From NCBI RefSeq assembly GCF_017837635.1, contig NZ_JAGJRS010000034.1, positions 282,972 to 346,971 of the forward strand: a stretch of 64,000 nt of DNA, given 5' to 3'. The stretch's first letter is position 1. Each line of letters starts with the position of its first letter. The notes beneath the pieces were generated by a model. The model saw nothing but the letters and a program-made list of their open reading frames with translations, did no database searches and was not told the origin of the DNA. This DNA is from Frateuria flava (GTDB lineage Bacteria > Pseudomonadota > Gammaproteobacteria > Xanthomonadales > Rhodanobacteraceae). Both the position numbers and the translations under genes were made by a program. Of this stretch, positions 7,163-16,784 are shown one piece after another.

Positions 7163-9334
7163 TCAAAGCGGGGCGATCAACAAGTCACCGACATCGGCCT
7201 CGTTCAGCGGTCCGCCGTCGCCGCCCGCGCCACCGGTGTAGTGGACGTTGTGGCGCAGGTAGCTCATGTTGAAGCCGTCCTCCAGGCTGAAACGGCAGCC
7301 CGCGCCGGCCTTCGCGCTGAAGTCGGCCCAGGTGGAGTGCTGGCGGCCGTCGCTGTGCGGCATCACCAGCGGCAGGCGCTGCACGCTGCCGTCGCCGCAA
7401 TCGACCACCAGCCACTTCACCGCGGCGGTGATGCCGGTGTTGATCGGCCCGTGCGGGTTGGCGTAGTCCAGCATGGCGCGGTAGCGGCCGTTGCTCGGTG
7501 CCGTCCAGTGGCGTGGCCACGCGCCGGCGACGTGCACCCGATCGCCGGGGCAGACCTCGGGGCTGGGCAGCGATTCGATGCCGTGCGCGTCGATGTGGGT
7601 CACGCGCAGGCATTGCAGTGCGGCCGTACGCGCGAGCGTCGCGCTGCCATCGATGGCGCCATGGCGGCGCCCATTGACGTATAGCACGCCCTTGCCGGGG
7701 CTGTGCACGCGCCAGTGATCGCCCTCGGATTCGACCGTGGGCGCCGCCGGCGTGGGGGGCGCGTACAGCGGTGCATGGGTACGCAACGGTTGTTCCGGAA
7801 CCTCGATCGCCTTGAGCGTCACCACGGTGTCGCGCCCTTCCTGCCGGGTCGAGGCGGCGACCAGCAGGTTGCCCTCCAGCGTGGACGGGCGGCGCAGCGT
7901 GATGCGGCGATCCTGCACCGCCAGGTCGATGTGGTCGGCGTCGCCGAACAGCATGGGTACCAGCGACACGGGCAGCTTGGGTTCCACGCGGCCGTCATCG
8001 GTCAGGCCGAACACCCCTTCGATCGCCACGTCCAGGAAACCGGCGACCGACCACAACTGGCGCGGCGAGTTGACGACCGGACCGCTCAGCGGGCCATCAT
8101 CGACGTGGACGCCTTCGGTCAGCAGCTCGTAGTTCTCCATGTTCGACCCGGCCAATGCCGCGCCGCGGATGACCGAGCGAATCTCGTGGGCGATGCGTGC
8201 CGGATCGTCGACTGCCCTTGCCGCACGCAGGGCATACGCGCTGACGAAGGGCCAGATCGCCCGGTTGTGGTAGATCGGCTGGTCCGCGCGCTCGGGCCAG
8301 ATCACCGGGCTGCCCGAGGGCCAGGTCGGATAGTTCGTCAATGCCTGGCGCGCGCGCTCCGGGCCGGCCACTCCGCTGCTGATCGCCAGCGACAGGCCGA
8401 GCAGGTCGTAGGCCTCGACCGGCAGACCGTCGCCGCCGAGATAACTCATGTAGAGGCCGCGGTCCGCACGCCAGAAGTGCGCATTGATCGACGCCTTCAA
8501 CGCCAGGGCCTGGGCGCGATAGCCGGCGGCATGAGGATCGCCGCGCTGATCGGCCAGTCGCGCGGCCAGTTGCAGTGCCTCGACATACAGCACGTTGGTG
8601 GACAGCGCGAACGACTGCGCAATGAAACGCACGTTGTCCGCGGTCCACGCCGGGTAGGTCTGCTCGCGCCAGTCCAGGAAGGACGTCTCGCCTCGGTAGA
8701 GCCCGAACGCTGGATCGAAGGCGTATTGCCGGTCCTGCGCCAGCGTGTCGTCGAGCGCCTGACGCACCCTGGCGGCGAAGCCGGCATCGTCCAGCAGGTG
8801 CCGGGCGCCCAGGAACCACACGATGCGGTCGGTGCTGACCGGCCAGCTGCCGCCCGAACCGGTGTCCTGCATCACGTACAGGCCCTGCGGCGCGGACGGC
8901 ACGCGCACCTCGGACAGCTTGAACTGCAGGCCGTTGCGCGAGCGCGCCGGGTCGAAGCGCCACAAGCCGAGGTCGACCGCATACGACAGGTCGCGGGTCC
9001 ACACGTAGTGCCACTTCTCGCCCGTCTCGAAGCACAGGCAGGGGATGGGCTGGCCGTGGTCGAAGGCGCCATCGCGGATGGCTTCCACCGAATCGTGTCT
9101 GAGGTCGTCCTGCGCCATCGCATACAGGCCGTCGAACAGCACGCTGCCGGTCGCAGCCTCGAGCGGTGGCGCGGGAATCACGCGCTGGCCGCTCGGCCAT
9201 TGGAGCAGGTAGGCGCCGCCAGTCTGGCGCTGCATCGACACGTGCACGCCTTGCCAGTCCAGACCGCTGCGCCAAGCCGCTTCGGGAAGCTGGGGCGCGG
9301 CCGCCATCGAGGCCATCAGCAAAAGGCTCAGCAT
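7163..9334 (-). CDS. Six-hairpin glycosidase-like exported protein
   Basis: A 723-residue protein with a short hydrophobic leader (MLSLLLMASMAAA). The middle resembles (alpha/alpha)6-barrel enzymes such as amylo-alpha-1,6-glucosidase/GH63-like proteins: WHYVWTRDLSYAVDLGLWRF (about residues 108-127), SFLDWREQTYPAWT and NRAIWPFVSAYALRAA. The final 180 residues look beta-rich and may be an accessory or carbohydrate-binding part. It sits between the GH31 alpha-glucosidase and the maltose-type permease in one operon, so a debranching or exo-acting role on alpha-glucan fragments is plausible. No specific family or catalytic pair can be assigned by eye, so the function is inferred. Confidence 0.7.
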   Translation of the reverse strand: MLSLLLMASMAAAPQLPEAAWRSGLDWQGVHVSMQRQTGGAYLLQWPSGQRVIPAPPLEAATGSVLFDGLYAMAQDDLRHDSVEAIRDGAFDHGQPIPCLCFETGEKWHYVWTRDLSYAVDLGLWRFDPARSRNGLQFKLSEVRVPSAPQGLYVMQDTGSGGSWPVSTDRIVWFLGARHLLDDAGFAARVRQALDDTLAQDRQYAFDPAFGLYRGETSFLDWREQTYPAWTADNVRFIAQSFALSTNVLYVEALQLAARLADQRGDPHAAGYRAQALALKASINAHFWRADRGLYMSYLGGDGLPVEAYDLLGLSLAISSGVAGPERARQALTNYPTWPSGSPVIWPERADQPIYHNRAIWPFVSAYALRAARAVDDPARIAHEIRSVIRGAALAGSNMENYELLTEGVHVDDGPLSGPVVNSPRQLWSVAGFLDVAIEGVFGLTDDGRVEPKLPVSLVPMLFGDADHIDLAVQDRRITLRRPSTLEGNLLVAASTRQEGRDTVVTLKAIEVPEQPLRTHAPLYAPPTPAAPTVESEGDHWRVHSPGKGVLYVNGRRHGAIDGSATLARTAALQCLRVTHIDAHGIESLPSPEVCPGDRVHVAGAWPRHWTAPSNGRYRAMLDYANPHGPINTGITAAVKWLVVDCGDGSVQRLPLVMPHSDGRQHSTWADFSAKAGAGCRFSLEDGFNMSYLRHNVHYTGGAGGDGGPLNEADVGDLLIAPL

Positions 9335-9401
9335 GGGTGTTCGAGGCTCCCGGCAGGCATGGGTTTGCGTCGGCGCTCAGCGCGCAGGCGCCCCGGTGAA
9401 A

Positions 9402-9421
9402 GGGCCGTGCGAACACGGCCC
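9402..9421 (-). other. Intercistronic hairpin with UUCG loop
   Basis: A perfect 8-bp stem GGGCCGTG/CACGGCCC. On the minus-strand RNA the loop reads UUCG. No T-run follows, so it is probably an mRNA stability or processing element between the GH31 gene and the next gene rather than a terminator. Confidence 0.5.
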
Positions 9422-9438
9422 GTCCAGCGATGGGCGGC

Positions 9439-11919
9439 TTACTTCACCACGTCGAGCGTGACGGTCTGGCTCTTGCCTGCGGCCACGCGCACCCAGGTCA
9501 CCGGACCGAAGCGGTCTTCGCCGACGGCCCAGCCGTCGTCGGCCGAAGCGCGCAGGGCATCGACGCTGGCAAAGGCTTCCAGCGCACGGCCGTTGCTGCG
9601 CGCCGCCTGTGCGGGCTTGCCGTGGAACTTCAGCAGCCAGGACCTCAGGGCCGGTTGATAACTGCCCTGGGGCGCGGCGAGCGCGAAGGCCACGCTGCCC
9701 TCGTGCGCCTCCATCCGCATGGACTGCAGGAAATACTCGCCCTGCTCGTAGCCGTAGGTCGTGCCGTCGTCGTCGTAGTAATCGAATCCGGTGGCATGGT
9801 CGGCCGGGAACAGCTCCACCGCCAGCTCGGTAAGCGGCCGCTGGCCGACGAAATCCATCACCGGCGCGACCGGGATGATGGCGCCTTCGCGGATGTACAG
9901 CGGGATATCGCTCCAGCGTTCAGCGTCGGCCACGTGCTCGATGGTCTGGCCACCGGCATAGTGCTTGCCACTGAACCAGTCGATCCACTCGCCCGCGGGC
10001 AGGTAGACCGGCTTGGTCGTCTGGCCTTCGTCGACCACCGGCGAGACCAGCAGGCTGTCGCCGAACAACCAGGCATCGATGTCGTTGCGCACGTTCGCAT
10101 CGTTCGGCCAGTCGAACACCAGCGGCCGGACCAGGCCCACGCCGGTGGCGCGACGCTGGTGCTCGTAGCTGTAGATGTAGGGAATCAACGACTGGCGCAG
10201 GCGGATCGCGTCGGTCGCGGCCTTCTCGGCGAGCGGGCCATACACCCATGGCTGACGCTTCTGGTTGTGGTCGCCGTGGACGCGGAAAACCGGGGTGAAA
10301 GCGCCGAACTGGATCCAGCGTGCGTAGTTTTCCGGCGTCGGCGGGCCCTTCTTGAAGCCGCCGCCGTCCATGCCCCACTGCATGGCGCCCACGTTGATGG
10401 CGCTCAGCATGCGCTGGCGCTGGCCGGCCATGGAAGCGAAGCCGGTGAGGATGTCGCCGGACCACAGGCCGTAGGCGTAGCGCTGCGCGCCCAGGTAGAA
10501 GTTGCGGTTGAGCGACCACACGCGAAGGTCGGAAATTTCGCGCTGCCCATCGTAGAGCGCACGCTGCATGTCCATGTGCTGCAGGTCGACGGCGACGTCG
10601 TCCGCCTCGTCGTTCCACCAACCGACCATGCCGGTCTCGAACGAATGCTTGAGCGCCTTGTTGAAGAACCAGGCACGCGCGGCCGGGTCGGCGAAGTCGA
10701 TCTCCCGCACGGTCTTGCCGGAGAAGTAGTCCGGCGCCGGGTCGCTCTGGGCCAGCCAGTAGCCGTGTTCGGTCGCCTCGCGGCCCTCGACGGTATCGAC
10801 GTGGATGCGCGGCTTCATGATGCCGGTCAGGTGCACGCCCTGGGCGTCCAGCAGCGTCTTGAGCTTGCCGCTGTCGCCATCGGGAAACTTCTGCTCGTTC
10901 CAGCGGAACTCGCCGTAGCGGTCCTCGCCCCAGGCCTTCCAGTCGAAGTCGAGGGTGAAGTTGTCCAGCGGGATGTGGCGCGAACGGTAGCCCTCGACGA
11001 TGTCGAGCAGCTCCTGCTGGTCGATGCCCCACTGGCTGTTGGTGAAACCCATCGCCCACTTGGGAAACAGCGGGCTGCGGCCGCTGACCTGGGCCAGCGC
11101 GCCGAAGATCGCGTGCGGGTCGCCCAGGAAGACGTAGTAGTCCAGGCCGCCGTCGAACATGCGCGCGTCGATGCGCGTGTCGCCCAGCGCGATCTGGCCG
11201 CCGACGCCATCGATCAGCACGCCGTAGCCGGCCGTGGTCCATACGAACGGTGCACCCGCGTGGCCCTGTTCACCCGCGGTGACCGGGCGGTAGCCGTCAC
11301 GCAGCAGGCCGGCCGTGGCCGGCTCGGTGGCGTCGAAGCCGCCGATGCCGTACATCGGCTCGCCCTTGGCGTGGATCAGGCTCAGCCGGCCATGGCCCAG
11401 CGAGGTCAGGGCGAACTGGCGCAGCACCGGTGCCTGGCCCGGCACGCCGATGCGCAGCTCGCCATGCTGTTTGTCCCACACGGCCTCCAGCTGTGCGGAA
11501 TGCAACCGGGCTCCGTTCGCATCGTGGGAAACCTCGGCGTTCGGGGGGCTTGCCGCCTGCAGGGCAGGATCGATCACGATCGTCTGCGCTGCCGAGTGAC
11601 CTGCCTTGCGGAACTGCACGTGCAAGGTGTCGGGCGCGGTCAGTTCGACGCGGACCGTGTCGGCGCCCAGGGCAATGTCGAACCCCGGCGCGGTCGGCGT
11701 GAGGGAAGCAGGCCTGGCCAGCGCAGCGTGCGCCCGGGCATGGGAAAGCGATGCAGCAGCGGAAGTGGGGGACACCAGCAATACTCCGACAACAAACCAC
11801 GTGATCGGCCCCGTTGACGCACGCTTGAGCTTTGTGAAGAGCGCGTGCAGGCGGCCGGGGCCGGGCCCATAGTAGGGGCCAGTGCGCGCGTCGCAACACC
11901 CGTTTGCATACGTATTCAT
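9439..11919 (-). CDS. Alpha-glucosidase, GH31 family, exported
   Basis: An enzyme of about 826 residues hydrolysing terminal alpha-glucosidic bonds of maltodextrins (some GH31 act on isomaltose or xylosides). The GH31 TIM barrel shows NFTLDFDWKAWG (substrate site), WWNDEADD with the probable nucleophile near residue 437, and YGLWSGD with the acid/base aspartate near residue 489. An N-terminal beta-sandwich and C-terminal beta domains flank it. A hydrophobic leader (residues 40-56, after KLKR) suggests export. The start is uncertain. The ATG used here lies within the operator at 11905-11918, another in-frame ATG lies three codons upstream (11928), and no ATG, GTG or TTG occurs between it and the leader. 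It probably heads the operon running to the esterase. Confidence 0.87.
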   Translation of the reverse strand: MNTYANGCCDARTGPYYGPGPGRLHALFTKLKRASTGPITWFVVGVLLVSPTSAAASLSHARAHAALARPASLTPTAPGFDIALGADTVRVELTAPDTLHVQFRKAGHSAAQTIVIDPALQAASPPNAEVSHDANGARLHSAQLEAVWDKQHGELRIGVPGQAPVLRQFALTSLGHGRLSLIHAKGEPMYGIGGFDATEPATAGLLRDGYRPVTAGEQGHAGAPFVWTTAGYGVLIDGVGGQIALGDTRIDARMFDGGLDYYVFLGDPHAIFGALAQVSGRSPLFPKWAMGFTNSQWGIDQQELLDIVEGYRSRHIPLDNFTLDFDWKAWGEDRYGEFRWNEQKFPDGDSGKLKTLLDAQGVHLTGIMKPRIHVDTVEGREATEHGYWLAQSDPAPDYFSGKTVREIDFADPAARAWFFNKALKHSFETGMVGWWNDEADDVAVDLQHMDMQRALYDGQREISDLRVWSLNRNFYLGAQRYAYGLWSGDILTGFASMAGQRQRMLSAINVGAMQWGMDGGGFKKGPPTPENYARWIQFGAFTPVFRVHGDHNQKRQPWVYGPLAEKAATDAIRLRQSLIPYIYSYEHQRRATGVGLVRPLVFDWPNDANVRNDIDAWLFGDSLLVSPVVDEGQTTKPVYLPAGEWIDWFSGKHYAGGQTIEHVADAERWSDIPLYIREGAIIPVAPVMDFVGQRPLTELAVELFPADHATGFDYYDDDGTTYGYEQGEYFLQSMRMEAHEGSVAFALAAPQGSYQPALRSWLLKFHGKPAQAARSNGRALEAFASVDALRASADDGWAVGEDRFGPVTWVRVAAGKSQTVTLDVVK
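11905..11918. promoter_or_regulatory. Predicted LacI-family operator, copy 2
   Basis: TGCATACGTATTCA, identical to the copy at 16785 and the exact complement of those at 1546 and 16945. It overlaps the likely start codon region of the GH31 gene, a position suited to blocking transcription start or early elongation. Confidence 0.75.
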
Positions 11920-12171
11920 TCGTGACATGGCGCGGTTTTCCGATGGTGCAGCGCACGATCCGGCGATGCGTATGGAGAGGGGAAAAACGGACTCGGCCGT
12001 ACGGCTGTCGGGTGGGTTTTCACGCTCTGCGGACTTCGCTTGCTGTGAAAGCGACACCCCTGTGGCCGCCATTCCCGCGAAATGGAATCCATCGTCACCT
12101 TGCCCTTCCGAAGCAAAAGGGGGCTCCCGGTTTCGCGGGGGAGACGCCAGGCAAGTGACGGCCTCATGCAT

Positions 12172-13725
12172 TCACTCCAGGACCGCCGAAGCGTAGGCGG
12201 GCAGGTGCAGTTGGCCAGCGACGATCCGGGCGTCCGGTTGGCTGGTCAGGTGCACCTGGTTGAAGCGAGCGAGCGCGCCGGCCAGGCTCAGTGTCTGCGC
12301 CTGGTGCGAAAGGTTGTGCACGACCAGCGCGTGGTCGCCGCCATCGGAAAGCTCCCACACGGCCAGATGGGGGTTGGTCACCTCTGGCACGCTGAGGGCG
12401 CCCTTGCGCAGTACGGGCAGTTCGCGGCGCCAGTCGATCAGCATCCGGTACCAGGCGAGCAGCGAGTGCGCGTCGTCCTGCTGTGCATCCACCGAAACCT
12501 CGGCACTGTCGCCCGCGCTGAAGCGCTTCCAGCGGCTTTCGCCCGTGCCTGACCGCTTGCGGTGCCAGCGCATCGGCTCGCGCAGGTCCGGATCGGGCTT
12601 GGTGCCGCGCATGCCCAGCTCCTCGCCGTAGTAGATGAACGCCTCGCCGGGCAGGGTAAGCAGCATCGCGGCGGCCGTGCGCATGTGCTGCGCATGGCCG
12701 TCGAGCTGGCTCATCACCCGCTCCTGGTCGTGGTTGGAAAGGAAGGGCGCGTCCTGTCCAGTCGGGATGGCGGCGGCAATCCGCCCGAGCAGGGCACCGA
12801 GCGTGCCCGTACGTTCCTCGCGCGCGCTGGCGATGAGCTGACTGGCCAGCGGGAAATCGAACACCGCATCCAGCGGGCCAAACCAGGGTTCCAGCTCGCT
12901 CGGCTGCTCGCGCGTGACCTCGCCGATCAGGTAGACATCCGGATCGGCCTGCTTCATCGCCTGGTGGAAGGATGTCCACCATTGAAGATTCTTGCGCAGG
13001 ACCGCCGGGTCGTCCGTCTGCGTGGCGAAGTCGTAGTACACGTGCTGGGCCGCATCCAGGCGAAAGCCGTCGGCGCCCTGCGCGAGCCAGTAGCGGCCAA
13101 TGTCGTCGATCGCCTCGCGCACGGCGGGCGTGTCGAAGTCGAGGTCCGGCATGGCGCCGGTGAACGTGCCCAGGTAGTGCTGCTTGCCCAGCGCGTGCCA
13201 TGCCGGCCCGCCGGTGGCGCTGGTCGCCGCCAGCTGGGCGCGGGGCCCGGCCCAGGTGTACCAGGCGTGGTGCGGATCGGCCGGGTCGCGGGCGGCGAGG
13301 AACCACGGGTGCTGGTCGCTGGTGTGGTTGACCACCAGGTCCATGATCACCCGGATGCCGCGCGCGTGCGCCGCATCGGTCAACTGGCGGAAATCGGCCA
13401 GCGTGCCGTACTGCGGATGGATCTGCCGATAGTCGGTGACGTCGTAGCCGTGGTAGCTCGGCGAGGGGTTGATCGGCATCAGCCAGATCCCGTCGACGCC
13501 GAGCGACTTCAGGTAGTCGAGCTTGGCGGTGACACCGTCCAGATCGCCGATCCCGTCACCATCGGTGTCGTACCACGCACGCACGAAGATCTCGTACCAA
13601 ACGCCGCTGCGAGCGGCGGGCCGCTCCGGGGTGTCCGATGGCGCCGCGGCATGGAGGTTGCCGACGCCGCAGAGCAGGGCCACGCAAGCCGTCGCGAGGC
13701 TGAGGATGAATCGGTGCTGCTTCAT
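12172..13725 (-). CDS. Secreted GH13 alpha-amylase/alpha-glucosidase
   Basis: A 517-residue GH13 enzyme with a cleavable signal peptide (…NLHAAAPS). The catalytic core is intact: DLVVNHTSDQHPWF (129-142), GFRLDAA with nucleophile D224, LIGEVTRE with acid/base E269, and FLSNHD with D333. The opening VWYEIFVRAWYDTDGDGIGD resembles oligo-1,4-/1,6-glucosidase-like secreted amylases that trim maltooligosaccharides in the periplasm. It follows the TonB-dependent receptor with a 100-base gap holding a hairpin and T-run (13743-13774), so it is probably expressed by partial read-through or its own promoter. It precedes the separately controlled GH31 gene. Confidence 0.92.
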   Translation of the reverse strand: MKQHRFILSLATACVALLCGVGNLHAAAPSDTPERPAARSGVWYEIFVRAWYDTDGDGIGDLDGVTAKLDYLKSLGVDGIWLMPINPSPSYHGYDVTDYRQIHPQYGTLADFRQLTDAAHARGIRVIMDLVVNHTSDQHPWFLAARDPADPHHAWYTWAGPRAQLAATSATGGPAWHALGKQHYLGTFTGAMPDLDFDTPAVREAIDDIGRYWLAQGADGFRLDAAQHVYYDFATQTDDPAVLRKNLQWWTSFHQAMKQADPDVYLIGEVTREQPSELEPWFGPLDAVFDFPLASQLIASAREERTGTLGALLGRIAAAIPTGQDAPFLSNHDQERVMSQLDGHAQHMRTAAAMLLTLPGEAFIYYGEELGMRGTKPDPDLREPMRWHRKRSGTGESRWKRFSAGDSAEVSVDAQQDDAHSLLAWYRMLIDWRRELPVLRKGALSVPEVTNPHLAVWELSDGGDHALVVHNLSHQAQTLSLAGALARFNQVHLTSQPDARIVAGQLHLPAYASAVLE

Positions 13726-13742
13726 GCCGGGCTCCCGCTGGC

Positions 13743-13774
13743 AAAAAAAAGGACCCGCCAGATCGCGCGGGTCC
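13743..13774 (-). terminator. Rho-independent terminator after the TonB-dependent receptor
   Basis: On the minus strand an 8-bp GC stem GGACCCGC/GCGGGTCC is followed by eight T residues. It lies between the receptor stop (13826) and the GH13 start (13725), so it could attenuate transcription into the GH13 gene. Confidence 0.75.
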
Positions 13775-13825
13775 GGGGAGAAAGACGCGCCGGGCGGGCG
13801 GGGAGGTGCATGCCCGGCGCGAGGC

Positions 13826-16651
13826 TTACAGCGCGTAGGTGAAGCCGACCAGGTACTGCCGGCCGAACCACTGCAGCGTGCCCGTCTGCGCTTCGTTGCC
13901 GAAGTAGGTACGGGTCGGCTCGTCGGTCAGGTTGTTCACCTGGAACAGCACGCTCAGGCCGTTCTTGAACGCGTAGGAGGCCTGGTAGTCGACCACCGTC
14001 TCCGGCGCGTAGTACACGATCTGCGTATCGATGGCCATCTGGTTGGAGACGAACGCGCTGCGGTGGCGAACCGACAGGCGCGTGTCGAAGCCCTGGTTGC
14101 CGTAGAAGAGCGTGCCGTTGATCACGCGCGGCGACAGGCCGGGCAGGCCCATCGTCTGCGGCGCGCCACCGAGGGTCGAGGTCGAGGTGACCTGGCTCTG
14201 CGAGTACGAGTAGCTGCCGGTGAAGCCCAGGCCCGACCAGGCGCCCGGCAGGAAGTTGAACACGCGCGAGTACGACAGTTCGATGCCGCGCACGAAACCG
14301 CCCTTGTCGTTGTTCACCGCCGTCTGGTACTGGCCGTTCTCGTACGGCAGGCCCGTCGCCGGGTTGATCGGCACCTGGATGCCGTTGCCCGCGAAGTCGT
14401 ACGGGTTGATCGTGTAGTCCTCGATGAACGAGTCGATGTGCTTGAAGAACACCGCCGCGGCGAACGCGCCGGTCGAATCGGGCGAGTAGTGCTCGAACGA
14501 CAGGTCGTACTGCTTGGCGTAGAACGGATCGAGGAACGGGCTGGTGTTGCCCCACATGTTGTAGGTGTTGCCGTCGATCCACGAGCCGGAGCCGGTCAGC
14601 AGCTTGTTGAGCGGCGGACGCGACATCACCTTGGCGGCGGCGAAGCGCAACTGGTTGGATTCGTCGAAATGCCAGTTGAGGTTCAGCGAGGGCAGGTAAT
14701 CGGTGTAGGACTTGCCGCGACGTACGTGGATGTAGTCGGTGCTGGTCACGCCCAGCTCGTCGGTGATCGGCTCGCCCTGGCCGCTGCCGATCTGCTGCAG
14801 GCCGTTGGAGTACTGCGAGGTGTGCACCACGCGCACGCCGACGTTGCCGGTGAGGCTGTGGTTGGCGACGTTGGTGTCGATGTCGGCCATCACGTAGCCG
14901 GACGAGACGTGCTCGTCGACCTCGGCGCTCTGGATCATCGTCCAGTTGGCGTTCCAGTTCTTGGTCGGCGTCGGTGTCACGCCGTTGGCGGACAGCACCG
15001 CCAGCGTGTTGATCGACAGGAAGCAGGGGAACGAGGAAAGGTTTCCCTCGAAACAGACCTTGTGCGCGTTCGACGGATCGAGCGCGAGCGGCGGCTGCCC
15101 GGCAGGGTACTGGCCAAAGTCGTTGCCGTACTCAAACGCGCTGCGGTCGGCGTTGTAGGTGCGACGCGAGTAGCGCACGCCCATTTCCAGTGCCGACAGG
15201 AAGCCGTTGTCGACGAAGTCGTAGCGCACGTCGGTGCGGAACGCCTTGCTTTCGTCGTCGTACACGTACGGATACACACCCACCTTGCCCAGGCCCATGC
15301 GCGACAGGTCGGTGTAGTCGTGATTGAAGCCGACCGTGCCCGGCTGCATGCCGTTGAGGTGGTAGTCGACGACCTCATCGTTGGCCGCCACCGGGTTGGC
15401 CGCGCTCATGTCGTCATAGAGCAGGCCCCAGGAGACGCCGTTGTTGAAGTCGCTCTTGGCGTGCGAGTAGGAGACGTCCGAGCTGATGGTCCAGCCGCCG
15501 AGCATCCACTTGGCGTTCAGGCCGCCGGACAGCACGCTGTTCTTCAGCGAGTTGTCATCGTTGGTGGTCTGCACGACGAAGTAGGGGTCGCCATTCTGCG
15601 AGACGGTGCCGCCGGTGACCGCGCCGTTGGGCAGGATCACCGGGTTGGTGAAACTGCCGTTGGCAAGCGTCTTGACGCGGAAGCCGCGGCCACTGCTGCT
15701 GGTATCGAACTTGGAATAGAAACCGTCGGCCTTCAGCTCGAAGCTGTCGGACGGGCGCCACTGCAGCACGGCCATGTAGCCGTTGCGGCGGAGCATGCCG
15801 CCGTTCTGCTGCAACTCGAAACCTTCGCTGGTGTACTCGTTGGTGCCGTCGCCGTTGACGTCCTTGGTGCCGTTGTAGGCCAGGCCGTTGAACTGGTCGG
15901 CCACGTGCGGCTGGTAGAGCGAGGCGAAGCCGGCGGCCAGGCCCAGCGTGTCGTGCAGGAACTTGCCCTGGAACGAGGCGCTGACGCGGTAGCCGCGGGC
16001 GTTGGCGCCCTCGGTTTCGTTGGCGCGGTCGTTGTAGCTGCCGCGCACGTTGAGCAGGCCGGAATACGGTTTGGCGTTGTCCAGCGGATTGGCGGTCTGC
16101 ATTTCCACCGTGCCGGCCACGCCGCCTTCGATCAGCGAGGCCTTGGGCGACTTGTAGATCGCCGCCTGGCTGATCAGTTCCGACGGATACTGGTCGAACT
16201 GGGTCACGCGGCTGCCGCTGGTGGCAGCCTGCTCGCGGCCGTCGAGCGTGGTCTCGACGAAATCGCCGGAGAGGCCGCGGATGTTGATCGCGCTCGACTC
16301 GCCGTCGATGCGCTCGGCCGCGACGCCCGGCAGGCGGGTCAGCGCGTCGGAGATCGACACGTCGGGCAGGCCGCCGATGTCGGCGGCGGTCACGACTTCC
16401 TTGATGGTGTCGGCGTCGCGTTTGACGTCGATGGAGGTTTCCACGCTCTTGCGGAAGCCGGTGACGGTGACGCCGGTCAGCTCCGTGGCCTGGACCTTGG
16501 ACTTCTTCTGCCGGGCTGCCTGTGTATTGCTGTCGGCGGACTGCATGGCCTGGTCGCCGGTGTCCTGCACGTTGGCCGCATGGGCGGCGGTGCCGGCGCA
16601 CAGCGCGGATGCCAGCGCCAAGGCAAGCACATTGCGTTTGTCTATCACCAT
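13826..16651 (-). CDS. TonB-dependent receptor for alpha-glucan oligosaccharides
   Basis: A 941-residue outer-membrane receptor. The signal peptide MVIDKRNVLALALASALCAG…AHA is followed by a TonB-box-like segment (ELTGVTVTGFRKS) and a plug domain (VVTAADIGGLPDVSISDALT, then INIRGLSGDFVETTLDGRE). The remainder is a 22-strand barrel ending in a short hydrophobic strand (LVGFTYAL). This is the form found in Xanthomonas and Caulobacter carbohydrate-utilisation loci (MalA-like). It should move maltodextrins across the outer membrane with TonB/ExbBD energy. The start at 16651 is preceded by GGGGGAGAGA; an operator lies about 135 bases upstream. Neighbouring amylases support the substrate, which is inferred. 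Confidence 0.93.
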   Translation of the reverse strand: MVIDKRNVLALALASALCAGTAAHAANVQDTGDQAMQSADSNTQAARQKKSKVQATELTGVTVTGFRKSVETSIDVKRDADTIKEVVTAADIGGLPDVSISDALTRLPGVAAERIDGESSAINIRGLSGDFVETTLDGREQAATSGSRVTQFDQYPSELISQAAIYKSPKASLIEGGVAGTVEMQTANPLDNAKPYSGLLNVRGSYNDRANETEGANARGYRVSASFQGKFLHDTLGLAAGFASLYQPHVADQFNGLAYNGTKDVNGDGTNEYTSEGFELQQNGGMLRRNGYMAVLQWRPSDSFELKADGFYSKFDTSSSGRGFRVKTLANGSFTNPVILPNGAVTGGTVSQNGDPYFVVQTTNDDNSLKNSVLSGGLNAKWMLGGWTISSDVSYSHAKSDFNNGVSWGLLYDDMSAANPVAANDEVVDYHLNGMQPGTVGFNHDYTDLSRMGLGKVGVYPYVYDDESKAFRTDVRYDFVDNGFLSALEMGVRYSRRTYNADRSAFEYGNDFGQYPAGQPPLALDPSNAHKVCFEGNLSSFPCFLSINTLAVLSANGVTPTPTKNWNANWTMIQSAEVDEHVSSGYVMADIDTNVANHSLTGNVGVRVVHTSQYSNGLQQIGSGQGEPITDELGVTSTDYIHVRRGKSYTDYLPSLNLNWHFDESNQLRFAAAKVMSRPPLNKLLTGSGSWIDGNTYNMWGNTSPFLDPFYAKQYDLSFEHYSPDSTGAFAAAVFFKHIDSFIEDYTINPYDFAGNGIQVPINPATGLPYENGQYQTAVNNDKGGFVRGIELSYSRVFNFLPGAWSGLGFTGSYSYSQSQVTSTSTLGGAPQTMGLPGLSPRVINGTLFYGNQGFDTRLSVRHRSAFVSNQMAIDTQIVYYAPETVVDYQASYAFKNGLSVLFQVNNLTDEPTRTYFGNEAQTGTLQWFGRQYLVGFTYAL

Positions 16652-16784
16652 TCTCTCCCCCGGACTTCGAGTCGTTCTGTAGTAGGCATCTGTACCGATG
16701 CGTGTCGTTCTGTAGGCCGGTGCCTGCCTGGCGGACCGGCGCGAGGGGCATGGTAGGTCGCCCCCCGTGGAGCGCACAGCTATA

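Noticed and set aside
9439-12171. Start of the GH31 gene at 12171
   Set aside because: The extra 84 residues are low-complexity and lie upstream of the operator. No signal peptide or family similarity is present there.
13523-16756. 1077-residue plus-strand frame opposite the TonB-dependent receptor
   Set aside because: Valine/arginine/glycine-rich shadow translation typical of the complement of a high-GC gene.
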